NCBI GenBank assembly: GCA_900316835.1
Contig: ONEL01000015.1
Coordinates: 1-64,000, forward strand
DNA length: 64,000 nucleotides
Direction: 5' to 3'
From: an uncultured Prevotellaceae bacterium
GTDB taxonomy: Bacteria; Bacteroidota; Bacteroidia; Bacteroidales; Muribaculaceae
Below the pieces are notes generated by a model. That model made no database searches, was not told the DNA's origin, and worked only from the letters and a program-made list of their open reading frames with translations. Shown here piece by piece: positions 25,087-34,353 of the stretch. Position numbers and translations under genes: made by a program. How positions within the stretch are numbered: the first letter of the stretch is position 1; each line of letters starts with the position of its first letter.

Positions 25087-25213
25087 GTAATCACGCACGA
25101 TAAAAACTGTATATTTTGTACATGTTTATACTTAAATACTGCATATTTGTTAAACATAGTTAATATTTTTCATTTTTTTGCTTGAAAATTATGTTATATA
25201 ACACAAAAGATAC

Positions 25214-25371
25214 TATATTTGCATCAGTTTTCATGGTATTAGTTTTTAAGGTTATGAAATCCTTAACGTCGTGACGACGTTTCTTTTTCATTGTTTAAGG
25301 TTTATGTTAATGGTATTAGAAGGTTAATTAGTTAAGCAATCCCCGGCGTGATGCCAGGGATTTCTTTTTTC
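25214..25371 (+). ncRNA. Small RNA candidate 3, multi-hairpin
   Basis: TATATTTGC (25214-25222) is a -7 element. The RNA, from about 25228 to 25370, contains TTAAGG/CCTTAA (near 25246-25265), the palindrome ACGTCGTGACGACGT (25266-25280), the motif ATGGTATTAG twice (25233 and 25310), and a terminator AATCCC-C-GGC/GCC-A-GGGATT (25338-25362) followed by TCTTTTTTC. The length, about 145 nt, and three hairpins resemble regulatory RNAs such as 6S-type or sponge RNAs, but I do not recognise a named family. No -33 TTTG at standard spacing was found. Confidence 0.6.
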
Positions 25372-25419
25372 TACACTTTAAAGACACCACTTAATGAGTT
25401 GGAGGTAGCGTTTTTCTTT

Positions 25420-25640
25420 AAGACAATTACGGACCATGTCATTTTTTCTTTATTAATTAAGGACAATTGCTAGGATTTATTTTCAGACAATTACTAACAA
25501 TTGAAAACAATTATATTATTCCTGCGATGGGGCTTTGTGCCATGCTGCGCATGCCCTCCTTTCGGTAGTGATGGGCGCTTCGCTTAAAATTCTATAAAAA
25601 ATTAATTTAACAATTTTCATCTTCCTGCAATAGATAATTT
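25420..25640. repeat. Dispersed composite repeat, patch 1
   Basis: 25420-25493 (AGACAATTACGGAC ... CAGACAATT) matches 57938-58009 with one substitution seen. 25539-25635 (GCCATGCTGCGCATG, GGGCGCTTCGCTTAAAATTC, then AATTTTCATCTT and CTGCAATAG) matches 58156-58257 and partly 53250-53320. The motifs are AT-rich apart from GC-rich palindromic cores. The elements are intergenic and non-coding. Confidence 0.75.
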
Positions 25641-25887
25641 TAATTTAACCTTTAGCTCGAGGGAGTGAGCAGCATAAGTCGTGCCACCGGCACGGTGTGC
25701 GAACAGCGAACCTCCCTCAATTTTAAGTGCGAAGTAGGGTTGTGCCACGTTGTTTTCACGTTTATTCCACCTTATTATAAAAATACTTAAATATGGTCTA
25801 TGATTGGTGGGAAATAGTTATTTTTGCAAGATATTTCACACGTGCATGCAGTGTGATTATAGAACGAGAAAATAGACTTTTTTTGAA

Positions 25888-26532
25888 ATGAACATAATAT
25901 CACTTCACAATACCCTGCCTGCGGTGTTTGCGGGAAGACCTGATACAGGTAGCGAGATATGGCTTCGCGACGTGAGTTTTGAGCGTGGCAAGCACTATCT
26001 CATCAGCGCCGAGAGCGGCACGGGCAAGTCGTCGCTGTGTAGCTACATCTATGGCTATCGCACCGACTACAGTGGAACCATAGCCTTTGATGGCAATGAC
26101 ATTAAATCAATGTCGATAGCCCAGTGGTGCGAGGTGCGCACACACCACATCGCCTACCTTGCTCAAGAAATGCGTCTGTTTCCCGAGCTCACAGCCCTTG
26201 AGAACATAGAGCTCAAGAATAGCATAACCCATCACAAGACTCGCCAGCAGATAGTGGCGATGATGGAGAGACTGGGAATAGGCGAGAAAGTGGATAGTCC
26301 TGTTGCCAAGCTGTCGATAGGTCAGCAGCAACGCGTGGCTATAGTTCGCACCCTGTGCCAGCCATGCGACTTTATACTGCTCGACGAGCCAGTGAGCCAC
26401 CTCGACGACGCCAACAATGCCATCGTAGCCCAAATGGTGAGTGAGGAAGCCTCGCGCCAGGGTGCAGGCATCATCTCAACATCGGTGGGTAATAACGTGA
26501 AAATTAACGTAATAAAAGAGTTTAAGCTATGA
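25888..26532 (+). CDS. ABC transporter ATP-binding protein
   Basis: This 214-aa ATPase has Walker A ISAESGTGKSSLC (about residue 40), a Q-loop in IAYLAQEMRLFPELTALENI, the signature LSIGQQQRVAIVRTL (about 137) and Walker B FILLDEPVSHLDD (about 160), with the switch His replaced or absent near ISTSVGNN. It is of the LolD/MacB type that pairs with FtsX-like permeases. The permease gene follows with a four-base ATGA overlap. The likely role is an envelope lipoprotein or small-molecule extruder; the substrate is unknown. Confidence 0.88.
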   Translation: MNIISLHNTLPAVFAGRPDTGSEIWLRDVSFERGKHYLISAESGTGKSSLCSYIYGYRTDYSGTIAFDGNDIKSMSIAQWCEVRTHHIAYLAQEMRLFPELTALENIELKNSITHHKTRQQIVAMMERLGIGEKVDSPVAKLSIGQQQRVAIVRTLCQPCDFILLDEPVSHLDDANNAIVAQMVSEEASRQGAGIISTSVGNNVKINVIKEFKL

Positions 26533-27758
26533 GCAAGGACAGTGGCAACAGCACTAGCAAAGGCTTGATGTGGAAACTGCTCAAGAAACACATTAGCCCG
26601 TCGCAACTGGTGGGTTTCTCGCTGGCAAGCCTGATAGGTCTCACCATTGTGATTCTTGCCGTTCAATTCCACCAGGACGTGCGCCCCATCTTCAACGATG
26701 AAGAAAGCTTTATAAGGAAAGATTACCTCATCATCACTAAGGCAGTGTCGACTGCCGGCACTCTGCTGGGAGGGAAGAGTGATTTCTCGCCCGAGGCCAT
26801 TGCCGACATCGAGGCTCAGCCCTGGTGCCGCAAGGTGGGCAAGTTCTCGAGCAATGACTACAGTCTCTATGCCACGCTGGGTGTGGGAGGCATAGGTGGT
26901 CGTGCTATGGGCACGATGCTCTTTTTCGAATCAATCCCCACCGAGTTTATTGATGTTGCCGACCGCGACTGGCGCTTCGACCCCGATAAGCCCGAAATTC
27001 CAGTGATCATGTCGCGCGACTACTTATCGCTCTACAACTTTGGGTTTGCGGCTAGCCAAGGCTTACCACAAGTGAGCGAAGGCATAGTTTCGAGCGTACC
27101 ACTAGAATTCACATTGCGTGGCAATGGCAATTACGACACCCTGCGCGGACGCATTGTGGGGTTCTCTAATCGCCTCAACACCATTGTTGTTCCCGAGGAG
27201 TTCATGCAGTGGAGCAATAAGCGCTACGGTAGCGGTCTAGACCGTGCTCCGTCGCGATTGATAGTAGAGGTCAATAGTCCTGGCGACGTGAAGATGCAAG
27301 AATATTTAAGCGAGCATGGCTACCAAGTTGCCGGCGACAAGATGCAACAGGGCAAAGCGCAATATTTCCTCAACCTGATTGTCACCATTGTTATCATAGT
27401 GGGTATCATCATCAGCCTTCTCTCCTTCTTTGTGCTGATGCTGAGCATCTACCTGTTGCTACAAAAGAACACTAAGAAACTGCAAGACCTGCTGCTGCTG
27501 GGCTACTCACCAGCTCAAGTGTCGCGCACCTACATTAGCATGGTTGCCGCCATCAATGCTGGTGTGCTAGTGATTTCAGTCATCATCATGCTAGTGGCGC
27601 GGTCGTGCTACCTGCCCACATTAAAGGCGCTGGGGACCAACGGTGGCACCATTGTCATAGCGCTCGCCGTGGCAGTGATAATAATGGCCCTCATCACAGC
27701 AGGAAACATCGTTGCCATCAAGCGCAAAATCAATGCCTTGTGGATTCATAACGCATAA
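26529..27758 (+). CDS. FtsX/MacB-like ABC transporter permease
   Basis: A 409-aa inner-membrane protein: one helix near residue 30-48 ([20 protein letters not shown]), a periplasmic domain of about 230 residues, and three C-terminal helices ([58 protein letters not shown]), the FtsX topology. The coupling-loop region [20 protein letters not shown] is typical. It overlaps the ATPase gene, so the two form one transporter. There is no ftsE-type partner elsewhere in the window. Function beyond an ABC exporter or mechanotransmitter cannot be stated. Confidence 0.83.
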   Translation: MSKDSGNSTSKGLMWKLLKKHISPSQLVGFSLASLIGLTIVILAVQFHQDVRPIFNDEESFIRKDYLIITKAVSTAGTLLGGKSDFSPEAIADIEAQPWCRKVGKFSSNDYSLYATLGVGGIGGRAMGTMLFFESIPTEFIDVADRDWRFDPDKPEIPVIMSRDYLSLYNFGFAASQGLPQVSEGIVSSVPLEFTLRGNGNYDTLRGRIVGFSNRLNTIVVPEEFMQWSNKRYGSGLDRAPSRLIVEVNSPGDVKMQEYLSEHGYQVAGDKMQQGKAQYFLNLIVTIVIIVGIIISLLSFFVLMLSIYLLLQKNTKKLQDLLLLGYSPAQVSRTYISMVAAINAGVLVISVIIMLVARSCYLPTLKALGTNGGTIVIALAVAVIIMALITAGNIVAIKRKINALWIHNA

Positions 27759-27775
27759 ATCAAGAAGAAAAAATC

Positions 27776-28549
27776 ATGACAAAAATAATAGCAATAGCCA
27801 ATCAAAAAGGCGGCGTGGGGAAAACAACCACCGCTATCAACCTGGCAGCATCACTTGCCATGAGCGGCAAGAAGGTGCTACTCATTGACGCCGATCCTCA
27901 AGCCAATGCCACCTCGGGGCTGGGCATCAACCCCAAGCAACTGCAGTCGTCAATCTATGAATGCCTGGTCGACGACTACCCTATAGCAAGCGCTACCATG
28001 CCCTCGTGTGTTGAAAACCTTGACGTGCTAGGGTCGAGAATCGACCTCGTGGGCGCTGAACTTGAGCTCATCAACAAGCCCAACCGCGAGAAAGTAGTTA
28101 AAACGATGCTCCAGTCGGTGCTTGACAATTACCAGTACATCCTCATTGACTGCAGCCCATCGCTGGGGTTGATTACCGTCAACGCCCTCTCGGCGGCCCA
28201 CAGTGTTATTATCCCTGTGCAGGCTGAGTATTTCGCCCTCGAAGGCATCAGCAAGTTGCTTAACACAATTCGCATCATCAAGTCGAAGCTCAACAGTAGC
28301 CTCCACATTGAGGGCTTCTTGCTAACAATGTATGACTCACGCTTGAGACTCGCCAACCAAATCTACGAGGAACTAAAAAGCCACTTTGGCGAGATGGTGT
28401 TCACCACAGTAATACCTCGCAACACCCGGCTCAGTGAGGCTCCCAGTCATGGCCTACCGGCAGTGCTTTACGACCCTCAAAGCCGTGGCTCACAAAGCCA
28501 CATGATGCTAGCTCAAGAGATTATTGACCGAGAAGCAAAACAACATTGA
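27776..28549 (+). CDS. parA: Chromosome partitioning ATPase ParA (Soj)
   Basis: The 257-aa protein begins [20 protein letters not shown], the deviant Walker A (KGGxGKTT) of ParA/Soj, with [16 protein letters not shown] (about 38) and [17 protein letters not shown] (about 120). ParA binds DNA with ATP and moves ParB-parS complexes during chromosome segregation; it also helps place the origin. Short, non-HTH N-terminus marks the chromosomal type. It is followed by parB, 75 bases downstream, and preceded by an ABC permease gene by 17 bases. The parS sites are not in evidence in this window. Confidence 0.96.
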   Translation: MTKIIAIANQKGGVGKTTTAINLAASLAMSGKKVLLIDADPQANATSGLGINPKQLQSSIYECLVDDYPIASATMPSCVENLDVLGSRIDLVGAELELINKPNREKVVKTMLQSVLDNYQYILIDCSPSLGLITVNALSAAHSVIIPVQAEYFALEGISKLLNTIRIIKSKLNSSLHIEGFLLTMYDSRLRLANQIYEELKSHFGEMVFTTVIPRNTRLSEAPSHGLPAVLYDPQSRGSQSHMMLAQEIIDREAKQH

Positions 28550-28584
28550 TGCCACGATATTGCAAGAGTTACACATTTTTTTCG

Positions 28585-28593
28585 TAACTTTGC
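28585..28593 (+). promoter_or_regulatory. -7 box between parA and parB
   Basis: TAACTTTGC lies in the 75-bp gap, 31 bases before the parB start. TTG at 28560-28562 lies 22 bp upstream, near the -33 position. It suggests that parB and the genes after it can be transcribed separately from parA. Confidence 0.5.
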
Positions 28594-28623
28594 AGGCTAA
28601 AAGCTAAATAACACAATAAGTAT

Positions 28624-29508
28624 ATGAAACGAAAAGCGTTAGGACGTGGACTGGACTCACTAATCTCGATGGATGCTATTGACGAATTGCAAACCGGCGG
28701 TTCGTCGGCTATTAACGACATTCCCGTGGAGCAAATCACTCCTAATCCTGATCAACCCAGGACCACCTTTGACGAAGAAGCTCTCAAGGAGCTAGCCACT
28801 TCGATTCGTGAGATAGGCATCATTCAGCCACTCACATTGCGCAAGATTAGTGAAGATAATTATCAAATTATCTCGGGCGAGCGCCGTTATCGTGCCGCTA
28901 AGCAAGCGGGACTAGCCAGCGTTCCCGCCTACATACGCGACGCTAATGACACTGAGCTCACCGAGATGGCGCTGATTGAGAACATCCAGCGCGAAGATCT
29001 TAACGCGATAGAGATAGCGCTGACGTTGCGCAAGCTTATTGACCAGTACAACCTCACTCAGGAACGCTTGAGCGAGCGGATAGGCAAGAAACGCACAACC
29101 ATCGCTAATTTCTTGCGCCTGCTCAAGTTGCCAGCCGAGATTCAACTAGGGCTTCGCGACAAAGCCCTTGACATGGGTCATGCCCGCGCCCTGCTCTCGG
29201 TCGACGACCCTGCCATGCAGTTAAAATTCTATAACGAGACCCTTAAAAAAGGTTTATCGGTTAGGCAGGTAGAGCAACTTGTAAAGGACTACCAAGCAAG
29301 TCTCAAGAATGGTGGCGAAGAGACCAAGACGTCGCCCACTCCACGCTCCGACAATGATTTCAGCATCCTCACCGACCACTTGACCAAGGCGTTTGGTGTA
29401 CCGGTGAAGATGACTTGCGATGCCAACGGTAAAGGAAAAATAACATTTGCCTTTAACGGTGACGACCAGCTAGATAGAATAATTTCGATTTTTGATCGTT
29501 TAAAATAA
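28624..29508 (+). CDS. parB: Chromosome partitioning protein ParB (Spo0J)
   Basis: The 294-aa protein has the N-terminal conserved RGLDSLIS, the CTPase domain boxes IPVEQITPNPDQPR and ISGERRYRAAKQAGLASVPAYI, then ALIENIQREDLNAIE and a helix-turn-helix segment (LTQERLSERIGKKRTTIANFL) that binds parS, and a C-terminal dimer region after a linker rich in K, E and T. ParB loads on parS as a CTP-dependent clamp, and recruits ParA and SMC. All family boxes are present. It is followed by DUF5683 and a lytic transglycosylase, a gene order common in Bacteroidales. Confidence 0.96.
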   Translation: MKRKALGRGLDSLISMDAIDELQTGGSSAINDIPVEQITPNPDQPRTTFDEEALKELATSIREIGIIQPLTLRKISEDNYQIISGERRYRAAKQAGLASVPAYIRDANDTELTEMALIENIQREDLNAIEIALTLRKLIDQYNLTQERLSERIGKKRTTIANFLRLLKLPAEIQLGLRDKALDMGHARALLSVDDPAMQLKFYNETLKKGLSVRQVEQLVKDYQASLKNGGEETKTSPTPRSDNDFSILTDHLTKAFGVPVKMTCDANGKGKITFAFNGDDQLDRIISIFDRLK

Positions 29509-29531
29509 TAAGAGATAGAAGAACACACAGG

Positions 29532-30239
29532 ATGACCAGAGTTGCTCATATCTTCCACATCTCGGTGCGCGCAATGGCAATGATGCTGATGTGCGCAATG
29601 AGTGTGCTTGCCGCAGCGGCTCAAGACTCGCCCATGAGTGCCAACATGGTAGCACCTAGAGACACCGTCATCCTGAGCGACAGCACCGCCACTCTCACCG
29701 GCACCCTAACCGAGCCTAGCAAGACAGCACTCGATGCTAAGTTGCGGTTTAACCCCGACCCCATGCGTGCCATGTGGCTCTCGGCTCTGTGTCCAGGCTT
29801 GGGGCAAATCTACAACAGGCGTTACTGGAAGTTGCCCATTGTGATTGGAGCCTTTGTGGGCTTAACCTATGGCACCACATGGAACAATCGCATGCTCACC
29901 GACTACAGCAAGGCTTATCGCGACATTAGCGACAAAGACCCCAACACTCGCAGTTACATGGATTTCTATCCACCCACTGTGAAAGAGAGCGACCTTGACA
30001 AGTCGTGGCTCACGAACACATTAAAGAACCGCCGCGACTACTATCGTCGCTATCGCGACATTTGCATTATAGCCATGGCAGCGGTCTACTTGATAAATGT
30101 TGTGGATGCCTACGTCGACGCGTCGATGATGCACTTTGATGTAACCCCCGACTTGTCGATGCGTTGGGGCCCAACGGTTCTTGAGAGCCACAATTCCAAG
30201 CTCCCGGCAGTGGGGTTAGGCTGCTCACTAGACTTTTGA
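29532..30239 (+). CDS. DUF5683 membrane protein
   Basis: A 235-aa protein with an N-terminal signal/anchor (AMAMMLMCAMSVLAAAAQ, 15-33), a linker, and the DUF5683 core: PDPMRAMWLSALCPGLGQIY, NRRYWKLPIVIGAFVGLTYG and NRRDYYRRYRDICIIAMAAVYLINVVDAY. The P-G-L-G-Q motif, hydrophobic segments and YRRYRD are typical of this family. Its function is unknown; its place between parB and mltD-like genes is conserved in Bacteroidales, suggesting a link to the envelope. It may be translated with the downstream gene (50-base gap). Confidence 0.84.
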   Translation: MTRVAHIFHISVRAMAMMLMCAMSVLAAAAQDSPMSANMVAPRDTVILSDSTATLTGTLTEPSKTALDAKLRFNPDPMRAMWLSALCPGLGQIYNRRYWKLPIVIGAFVGLTYGTTWNNRMLTDYSKAYRDISDKDPNTRSYMDFYPPTVKESDLDKSWLTNTLKNRRDYYRRYRDICIIAMAAVYLINVVDAYVDASMMHFDVTPDLSMRWGPTVLESHNSKLPAVGLGCSLDF

Positions 30240-30289
30240 CCACTCACACACAACTTGAATATTATTCAGCAAATATCATAAAATAAAGT

Positions 30290-32443
30290 ATGAAATATAA
30301 AGTATTAGTTTTAACAGCAATCACATTATTATCGACAGCAATTAGCGGTAATAGTAAGAACATCTTGTCGCTCAAGGAGTCTATTACCGACAATGCCATC
30401 GTCTATCCCTCGAGTTTCGAGACCGACACCAAGGAGATGATGGAAAACTGGTATCTCAAAAATTATGCCATCATCGACCAGAGCAACATTGAGAACCGCA
30501 ACTATGGCGACGTGAGCGATGCCGAGTACATAAAACGACTCAAGGCAATGCCCACAGTGATAGAGATGCCATTTAACCAAATCGTAAAGAGCTATATCGA
30601 GCGCTATGTGAAGCGCAGTCGCACACTAGTGGCACAAATGCTGGGAATGAGTCCTTACTACATGCCCATCTTTGAGGATGCTCTAGAGAGACACCAGATG
30701 CCCCTGGAGCTCAAATACATCCCCATCATTGAGAGTGCCCTAAATCCTAATGCTGTATCGCCAGCCGGAGCTGGTGGATTGTGGCAATTCATGGTTGCTA
30801 CCGGCAAAGGTTTGGGCCTTGAGGTAAACTCGCTCGTTGATGAGCGTCGTGACCCCTATCGCTCAAGCGAGAAGGCAGCCGTCTATTTCAAGCAACTCTA
30901 CAACACTTATCATGACTGGTCGCTGGCTATCGCCGCTTACAACTGCGGTCCTGGCAATGTAAACAAGGCCATTCGTCGCACCGGCACTGAAAACCCCGAC
31001 TTCTGGGAGATTTATAACTACTTGCCCAAAGAGACTCGTGGCTATGTACCCGCATTTATTGCAGCCAACTATGTTATGACCTACTACAAGGAGCATAACA
31101 TCAACCCCACCCTCACCAAGAAGCCCCTCATTATCGACACCGTTCAGGTTAGAAACCGTGTCTACTTCAGTCAAATTTCTCAAGTCCTGAACATTCCTCT
31201 CGACGAGATTAGAATTCTCAACCCACAATACCGCAACGACGTTATCCCAGGTGATTCACGCAAGGCTTACTCACTGGCACTGCCCTCGCAGCAAATCTAT
31301 AGCTACATCATGGCCGAGGACAAGATTGTGAACTACCACCGCAAGCAGTTTGATCCTCGCGAGACAGTGCAACCCGGCGACGTGAAGTCAATCATTGACG
31401 ACGACACCGAGGATGTTGCAAGCAATGGCATCAAGTACCACGAAGTGACCGACGACGAAGACTTCATTGAAATCGCCGACCGCTATGGCATGCAATATGA
31501 CGACTTGATGGAGCTTAACAACCTCAGTAGCACCACCCTGCACAAGGGGCAAGTGCTGAAAATCATCCCTAACGGGTCCTATAACGCCCAAACCGTCATG
31601 AGCGGAAGAGATGAACAGCGATACGCAAGCAATTACACACCTAGCAACAGCAGCAGTAGCAACAGCAGCAACAGCTATCGCAACAACCAACAGTCGCAAC
31701 AAAGCGGTCACTACGATGGCGACAGCCGTTATGTTCCTGAGCGCAGCAACAACAATCGCAACAGCAACCAGCAGCAAAGCACTCCCGTGCCTCCACGCGG
31801 CAACAACAGCAGCAATCAGTACAGCAACAACAATAGTAGCCAGTCGAGTCGAAGCTACGACGATGAGGAGGCTCTGAGACGTCAGCGTGAAGAGGCTGCC
31901 GCCAAGAAGCGCGCTGAAGAAGCCGCTAAGAAGAAACGCCAAGAGGAGGCCGCAAAAAAACGCGCTGAAGAAGCTGCCAAGAAGAAACGCCAAGAAGAAA
32001 TAGCCGCTAAGAAGCGTGCTGAGGAAGCAGCAGCCAAGAAGCGTGCCGAGGAAGCTGCTAAAAGAAAAGCTGAGGAAGAGCGTCGCCGCCGTGAAGCCGA
32101 GAAACCCACTAAGCACGTGGTTAAAGAAGGTGACAATCTCACTCGCCTAGCCGCACGCAATGGTATCTCAGTCGAGGACATAAAGAAAGCCAACGGCATA
32201 AACGACGACAACATCCGCATTGGCGAGACCATTCTCATCCCCAAGAAGGGTGCTAACGGAAAGGTCATAATTCCTCAGCAACCTGCAAAACAGCAGCACC
32301 AACAATCTGCTAAACAGCAGCATCAACAATCTGCTAAACAGCAGCATCAACAACCGGCAAAACAGCAGCATCAGCAACCTGCTAAGAGCAAGGAAAAAGC
32401 CAAGACCAACGACACCGTTCAACCCAAGAAGAGAAGGAGATGA
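30290..32443 (+). CDS. MltD-like lytic transglycosylase with LysM domains
   Basis: This 717-aa secreted murein-cleaving enzyme has a signal peptide (about 1-23), an SLT domain (about 110-290) with the catalytic Glu in IPIIESALNPNAVSPAGAGG and the usual GLWQFM and AIAAYNCGPGNV, a first LysM region (about 375-425), and a second near residue 605-650 (HVVKEGDNLTRLAARNGISV). Between the LysM repeats lie two low-complexity parts: N, S and Q-rich (about 440-520) and an E-A-A-K-K-R repeat (about 525-600). The tail has five near-identical QQHQQ(S/P)AK repeats. It binds and remodels peptidoglycan in the periplasm. The gene order behind parB is conserved in the order. Confidence 0.9.
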   Translation: MKYKVLVLTAITLLSTAISGNSKNILSLKESITDNAIVYPSSFETDTKEMMENWYLKNYAIIDQSNIENRNYGDVSDAEYIKRLKAMPTVIEMPFNQIVKSYIERYVKRSRTLVAQMLGMSPYYMPIFEDALERHQMPLELKYIPIIESALNPNAVSPAGAGGLWQFMVATGKGLGLEVNSLVDERRDPYRSSEKAAVYFKQLYNTYHDWSLAIAAYNCGPGNVNKAIRRTGTENPDFWEIYNYLPKETRGYVPAFIAANYVMTYYKEHNINPTLTKKPLIIDTVQVRNRVYFSQISQVLNIPLDEIRILNPQYRNDVIPGDSRKAYSLALPSQQIYSYIMAEDKIVNYHRKQFDPRETVQPGDVKSIIDDDTEDVASNGIKYHEVTDDEDFIEIADRYGMQYDDLMELNNLSSTTLHKGQVLKIIPNGSYNAQTVMSGRDEQRYASNYTPSNSSSSNSSNSYRNNQQSQQSGHYDGDSRYVPERSNNNRNSNQQQSTPVPPRGNNSSNQYSNNNSSQSSRSYDDEEALRRQREEAAAKKRAEEAAKKKRQEEAAKKRAEEAAKKKRQEEIAAKKRAEEAAAKKRAEEAAKRKAEEERRRREAEKPTKHVVKEGDNLTRLAARNGISVEDIKKANGINDDNIRIGETILIPKKGANGKVIIPQQPAKQQHQQSAKQQHQQSAKQQHQQPAKQQHQQPAKSKEKAKTNDTVQPKKRRR

Positions 32444-32476
32444 TGTGATGTAACACACTCCACAAGTATACAAAAG

Positions 32477-32519
32477 ACAAGGTCAGAGATTTTTTTAACG
32501 TGCAAATCTCTGACCTTGT
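32477..32519. terminator. Bidirectional terminator between mltD-like and ompH genes
   Basis: A 16-bp perfect stem, ACAAGGTCAGAGATTT (32477-32492) with AAATCTCTGACCTTGT (32504-32519), is followed by TTATTTTT rightwards and has an 11-nt loop. It lies between convergent genes and should stop both transcripts. Confidence 0.85.
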
Positions 32520-32554
32520 TATTTTTCACCCTCGCGATGCGGTAAACTAAGAAA

Positions 32555-33061
32555 TCATTTCGATTCAAGTAGTTTAATCACCGCGTCGGTGAGATTGACA
32601 GATCCTGCCCCCGCATAGGCTACAGGTGTGCGAGAGACATCAAGAATATAAGTGTATCCGCCGGCATCGCCCACCTGCTTGATAGCGGCATAAATGCGAT
32701 TATAGATGGGAGTTTCAAGTTCCATCTTTTGTTTCTCCAGGCTCTCCTTGCTTTGAGTTAGAAACTCATTCACCTCGCGGTCACCCTCTTGAATTTCCCG
32801 CACACGGCGGTCTTTGATGGTCTGTGGAGTCTTATCATCGTTAGCTATTAGCTGATAGGCCTCATATTTGTTATTAAACTCAGCCTGCATCAACTCATAC
32901 TCGGCTTTCAGTTGCTTAGAAGCCTGGTCAAGCTTCTCGGCGGCAACTTTAGTCTCGGGCAAGGCATTGAACACAGCTTGAACATCGACAGTAGCTATTC
33001 TCATTTGAGCCATGAGCGCCAGTGGAGCCACCACCAGTGCCAGTGTAATAATCTTTCTCAT
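32555..33061 (-). CDS. OmpH/Skp family chaperone, third copy
   Basis: From the ATG at 33061 the protein is 168 aa, with signal peptide MRKIITLALVVAPLALMAQ. The rest is a beta core (MRIATVDVQAVFNALPETKV), a long charged coiled-coil hairpin, and a final strand element (DAGGYTYILDVSRTPVAYAG). This is the jellyfish Skp/OmpH fold that holds unfolded outer-membrane proteins in the periplasm. Upstream frame is open, but this Met is the first giving a signal peptide. It is the last of three tandem paralogs at the end of the uppS-bamA operon. Confidence 0.88.
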   Translation of the reverse strand: MRKIITLALVVAPLALMAQMRIATVDVQAVFNALPETKVAAEKLDQASKQLKAEYELMQAEFNNKYEAYQLIANDDKTPQTIKDRRVREIQEGDREVNEFLTQSKESLEKQKMELETPIYNRIYAAIKQVGDAGGYTYILDVSRTPVAYAGAGSVNLTDAVIKLLESK

Positions 33062-33192
33062 TATCATTATAATTAAAGTTTCATGAAAGAAGCGAAGCAG
33101 CAACTCTATTATTATAGTCAAGGCGACAAGAGTTGCTGCTTGTGATTTCAAGCAATTTTATAGAATTGCCCTTAGTGAATTATAAAATGCTA

Positions 33193-33696
33193 TTACTTGA
33201 TACCTAGTTTAGCCTTCACCTTAGCCGAAACGTCCTCGATGTTATTTCCCTTGTAGAGCAAAGTGGCGGCATCGAGAATACCGGCATAACCACCCTCGGC
33301 GCCCACAGCCTGAATGGCATTAACGAGCTTTTGCTGGATGGGTGCGAGCAGAGTCTCTTGTTGCTGCTGGATGTCCTTTTGTGCTTGTTGCATGAAGTTC
33401 TGATAGCGAGTGTAAAGATCCTCAAACTCTTTTTGCTTAGGCTCAATAGTGGCATCGGGAGCTTTGCTCTTCATCAAAGACTCAAGCTCGGTTTGCTTCT
33501 TTTGCAATTCCTCTTGCAGAGGTTTAGCTTGTGCCTCATACTTTTCTTGAACCGACTTGAGCGTATTGTTGGCAGTTGCCACATCGGGCATAACGTTAAA
33601 GATTTCGGTTGGATTTACTGCACCAAATTTCAAGGTTTGAGCCTGCAGGCACATGGGAGCAGCCACGAGGACTGCGAGTAAGATTTTCTTAAACAT
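33193..33696 (-). CDS. OmpH/Skp family chaperone, second copy
   Basis: The 167-aa protein from the ATG at 33696 has signal peptide MFKKILLAVLVAAPMCLQAQ, then the beta strand LKFGAVNPTEIFNVMPDVAT and a long coiled coil with many K, Q and E residues. The end, EGGYAGILDAATLLYKG, shows the usual (G)xY-x-x-(I/V)-L-D pattern. It is a periplasmic chaperone for outer-membrane protein assembly by BamA. It lies 130 bases after the third copy's start and 50 bases before the first copy's end, all on the same strand. Confidence 0.88.
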   Translation of the reverse strand: MFKKILLAVLVAAPMCLQAQTLKFGAVNPTEIFNVMPDVATANNTLKSVQEKYEAQAKPLQEELQKKQTELESLMKSKAPDATIEPKQKEFEDLYTRYQNFMQQAQKDIQQQQETLLAPIQQKLVNAIQAVGAEGGYAGILDAATLLYKGNNIEDVSAKVKAKLGIK

Positions 33697-33746
33697 AATC
33701 AATTCAGATATTGGTTATTTAAAAATTAATAAAAAATTATCGTTTA

Positions 33747-34262
33747 TTACTTAGAGTAGCCCAGCTTGTCGAGCACTTGGTTACTAATGTCGATATTGGG
33801 TGAAGCAAAGACAATGCTCTGCGACGAGGCACGGTCGAAGATTACTTGCAATCCACGCTCTTCGCTCACCTTTTTCACTGCGTTGTAAACATCGTCCTGA
33901 ATGGGCTTCATGAGCGACTGGCGCTTCTTGAACAACTCACCTTGAGGACCAAAGTACTTGTAGTTGAGTTGAGAAGCCTCTTTTTCTTTAGCCACGATTT
34001 CCTCTTCTTTTTTCTTCTTCTGGTCATCGGTTAGGAAAACCATGTCGCTCTGGTAGTTCTTATACATTGTGTCGGCTTCCTTCTTGAGTTCATCAACCTC
34101 TCGTTGCCAGCGTTGCGACACTTGGTTAAGCTGCTCATTGGCCATCTCATAGGCTGGTATATTCTTCAAGATGTACTCCATGTCGACTAGAGCAAACTTT
34201 TGAGCACTGGCTGGTGCCACACATGCCACCATAGCCACTAATAGTAATGCAAACTTTTTCAT
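33747..34262 (-). CDS. OmpH/Skp family chaperone, first copy
   Basis: A 171-aa protein with signal peptide MKKFALLLVAMVACVAPASA, the strand KFALVDMEYILKNIPAYEMA, a charged coiled coil (about 40-125) and the final ERGLQVIFDRASSQSIVFAS. It is nearest bamA and matches OmpH proteins of that position most closely. As a Skp-like trimer it would hand outer-membrane proteins to BamA, which is encoded 92 bases upstream in the same operon. Confidence 0.92.
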   Translation of the reverse strand: MKKFALLLVAMVACVAPASAQKFALVDMEYILKNIPAYEMANEQLNQVSQRWQREVDELKKEADTMYKNYQSDMVFLTDDQKKKKEEEIVAKEKEASQLNYKYFGPQGELFKKRQSLMKPIQDDVYNAVKKVSEERGLQVIFDRASSQSIVFASPNIDISNQVLDKLGYSK

Positions 34263-34353
34263 ATCTGTCTTTATTGAGTTTTGTTAATTATTTGCTTGGT
34301 TTGACTACTTTTTAAGTTAAAAGTTTAATCGGAGACCTCATATAACTTAACGC

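Larger units (their letters stand above)
24583..25887. other. 1.3-kb gene-free stretch with small-RNA candidates and repeats
   Basis: No coding sequence is visible. Three promoter-like boxes followed by hairpin-plus-T terminators occur at 24700-24783, 24947-25086 and 25214-25370, and are listed separately. From 25420 to 25640 lies a patch of dispersed repeats shared with 53250, 55117 and 57938-58600. From 25650 to 25800 there is a GC-richer piece with the palindrome GTGCCACCGGCAC, in which I see no gene. A possible -7 box TATTTTTG (25819-25826) precedes the ABC transporter. Confidence 0.65.

Noticed and set aside
31388..32268. Long minus-strand frames opposite the transglycosylase
   Set aside because: They mirror low-complexity N/Q and E/A/K repeats of the real gene and are rich in A, L and V for that reason only.
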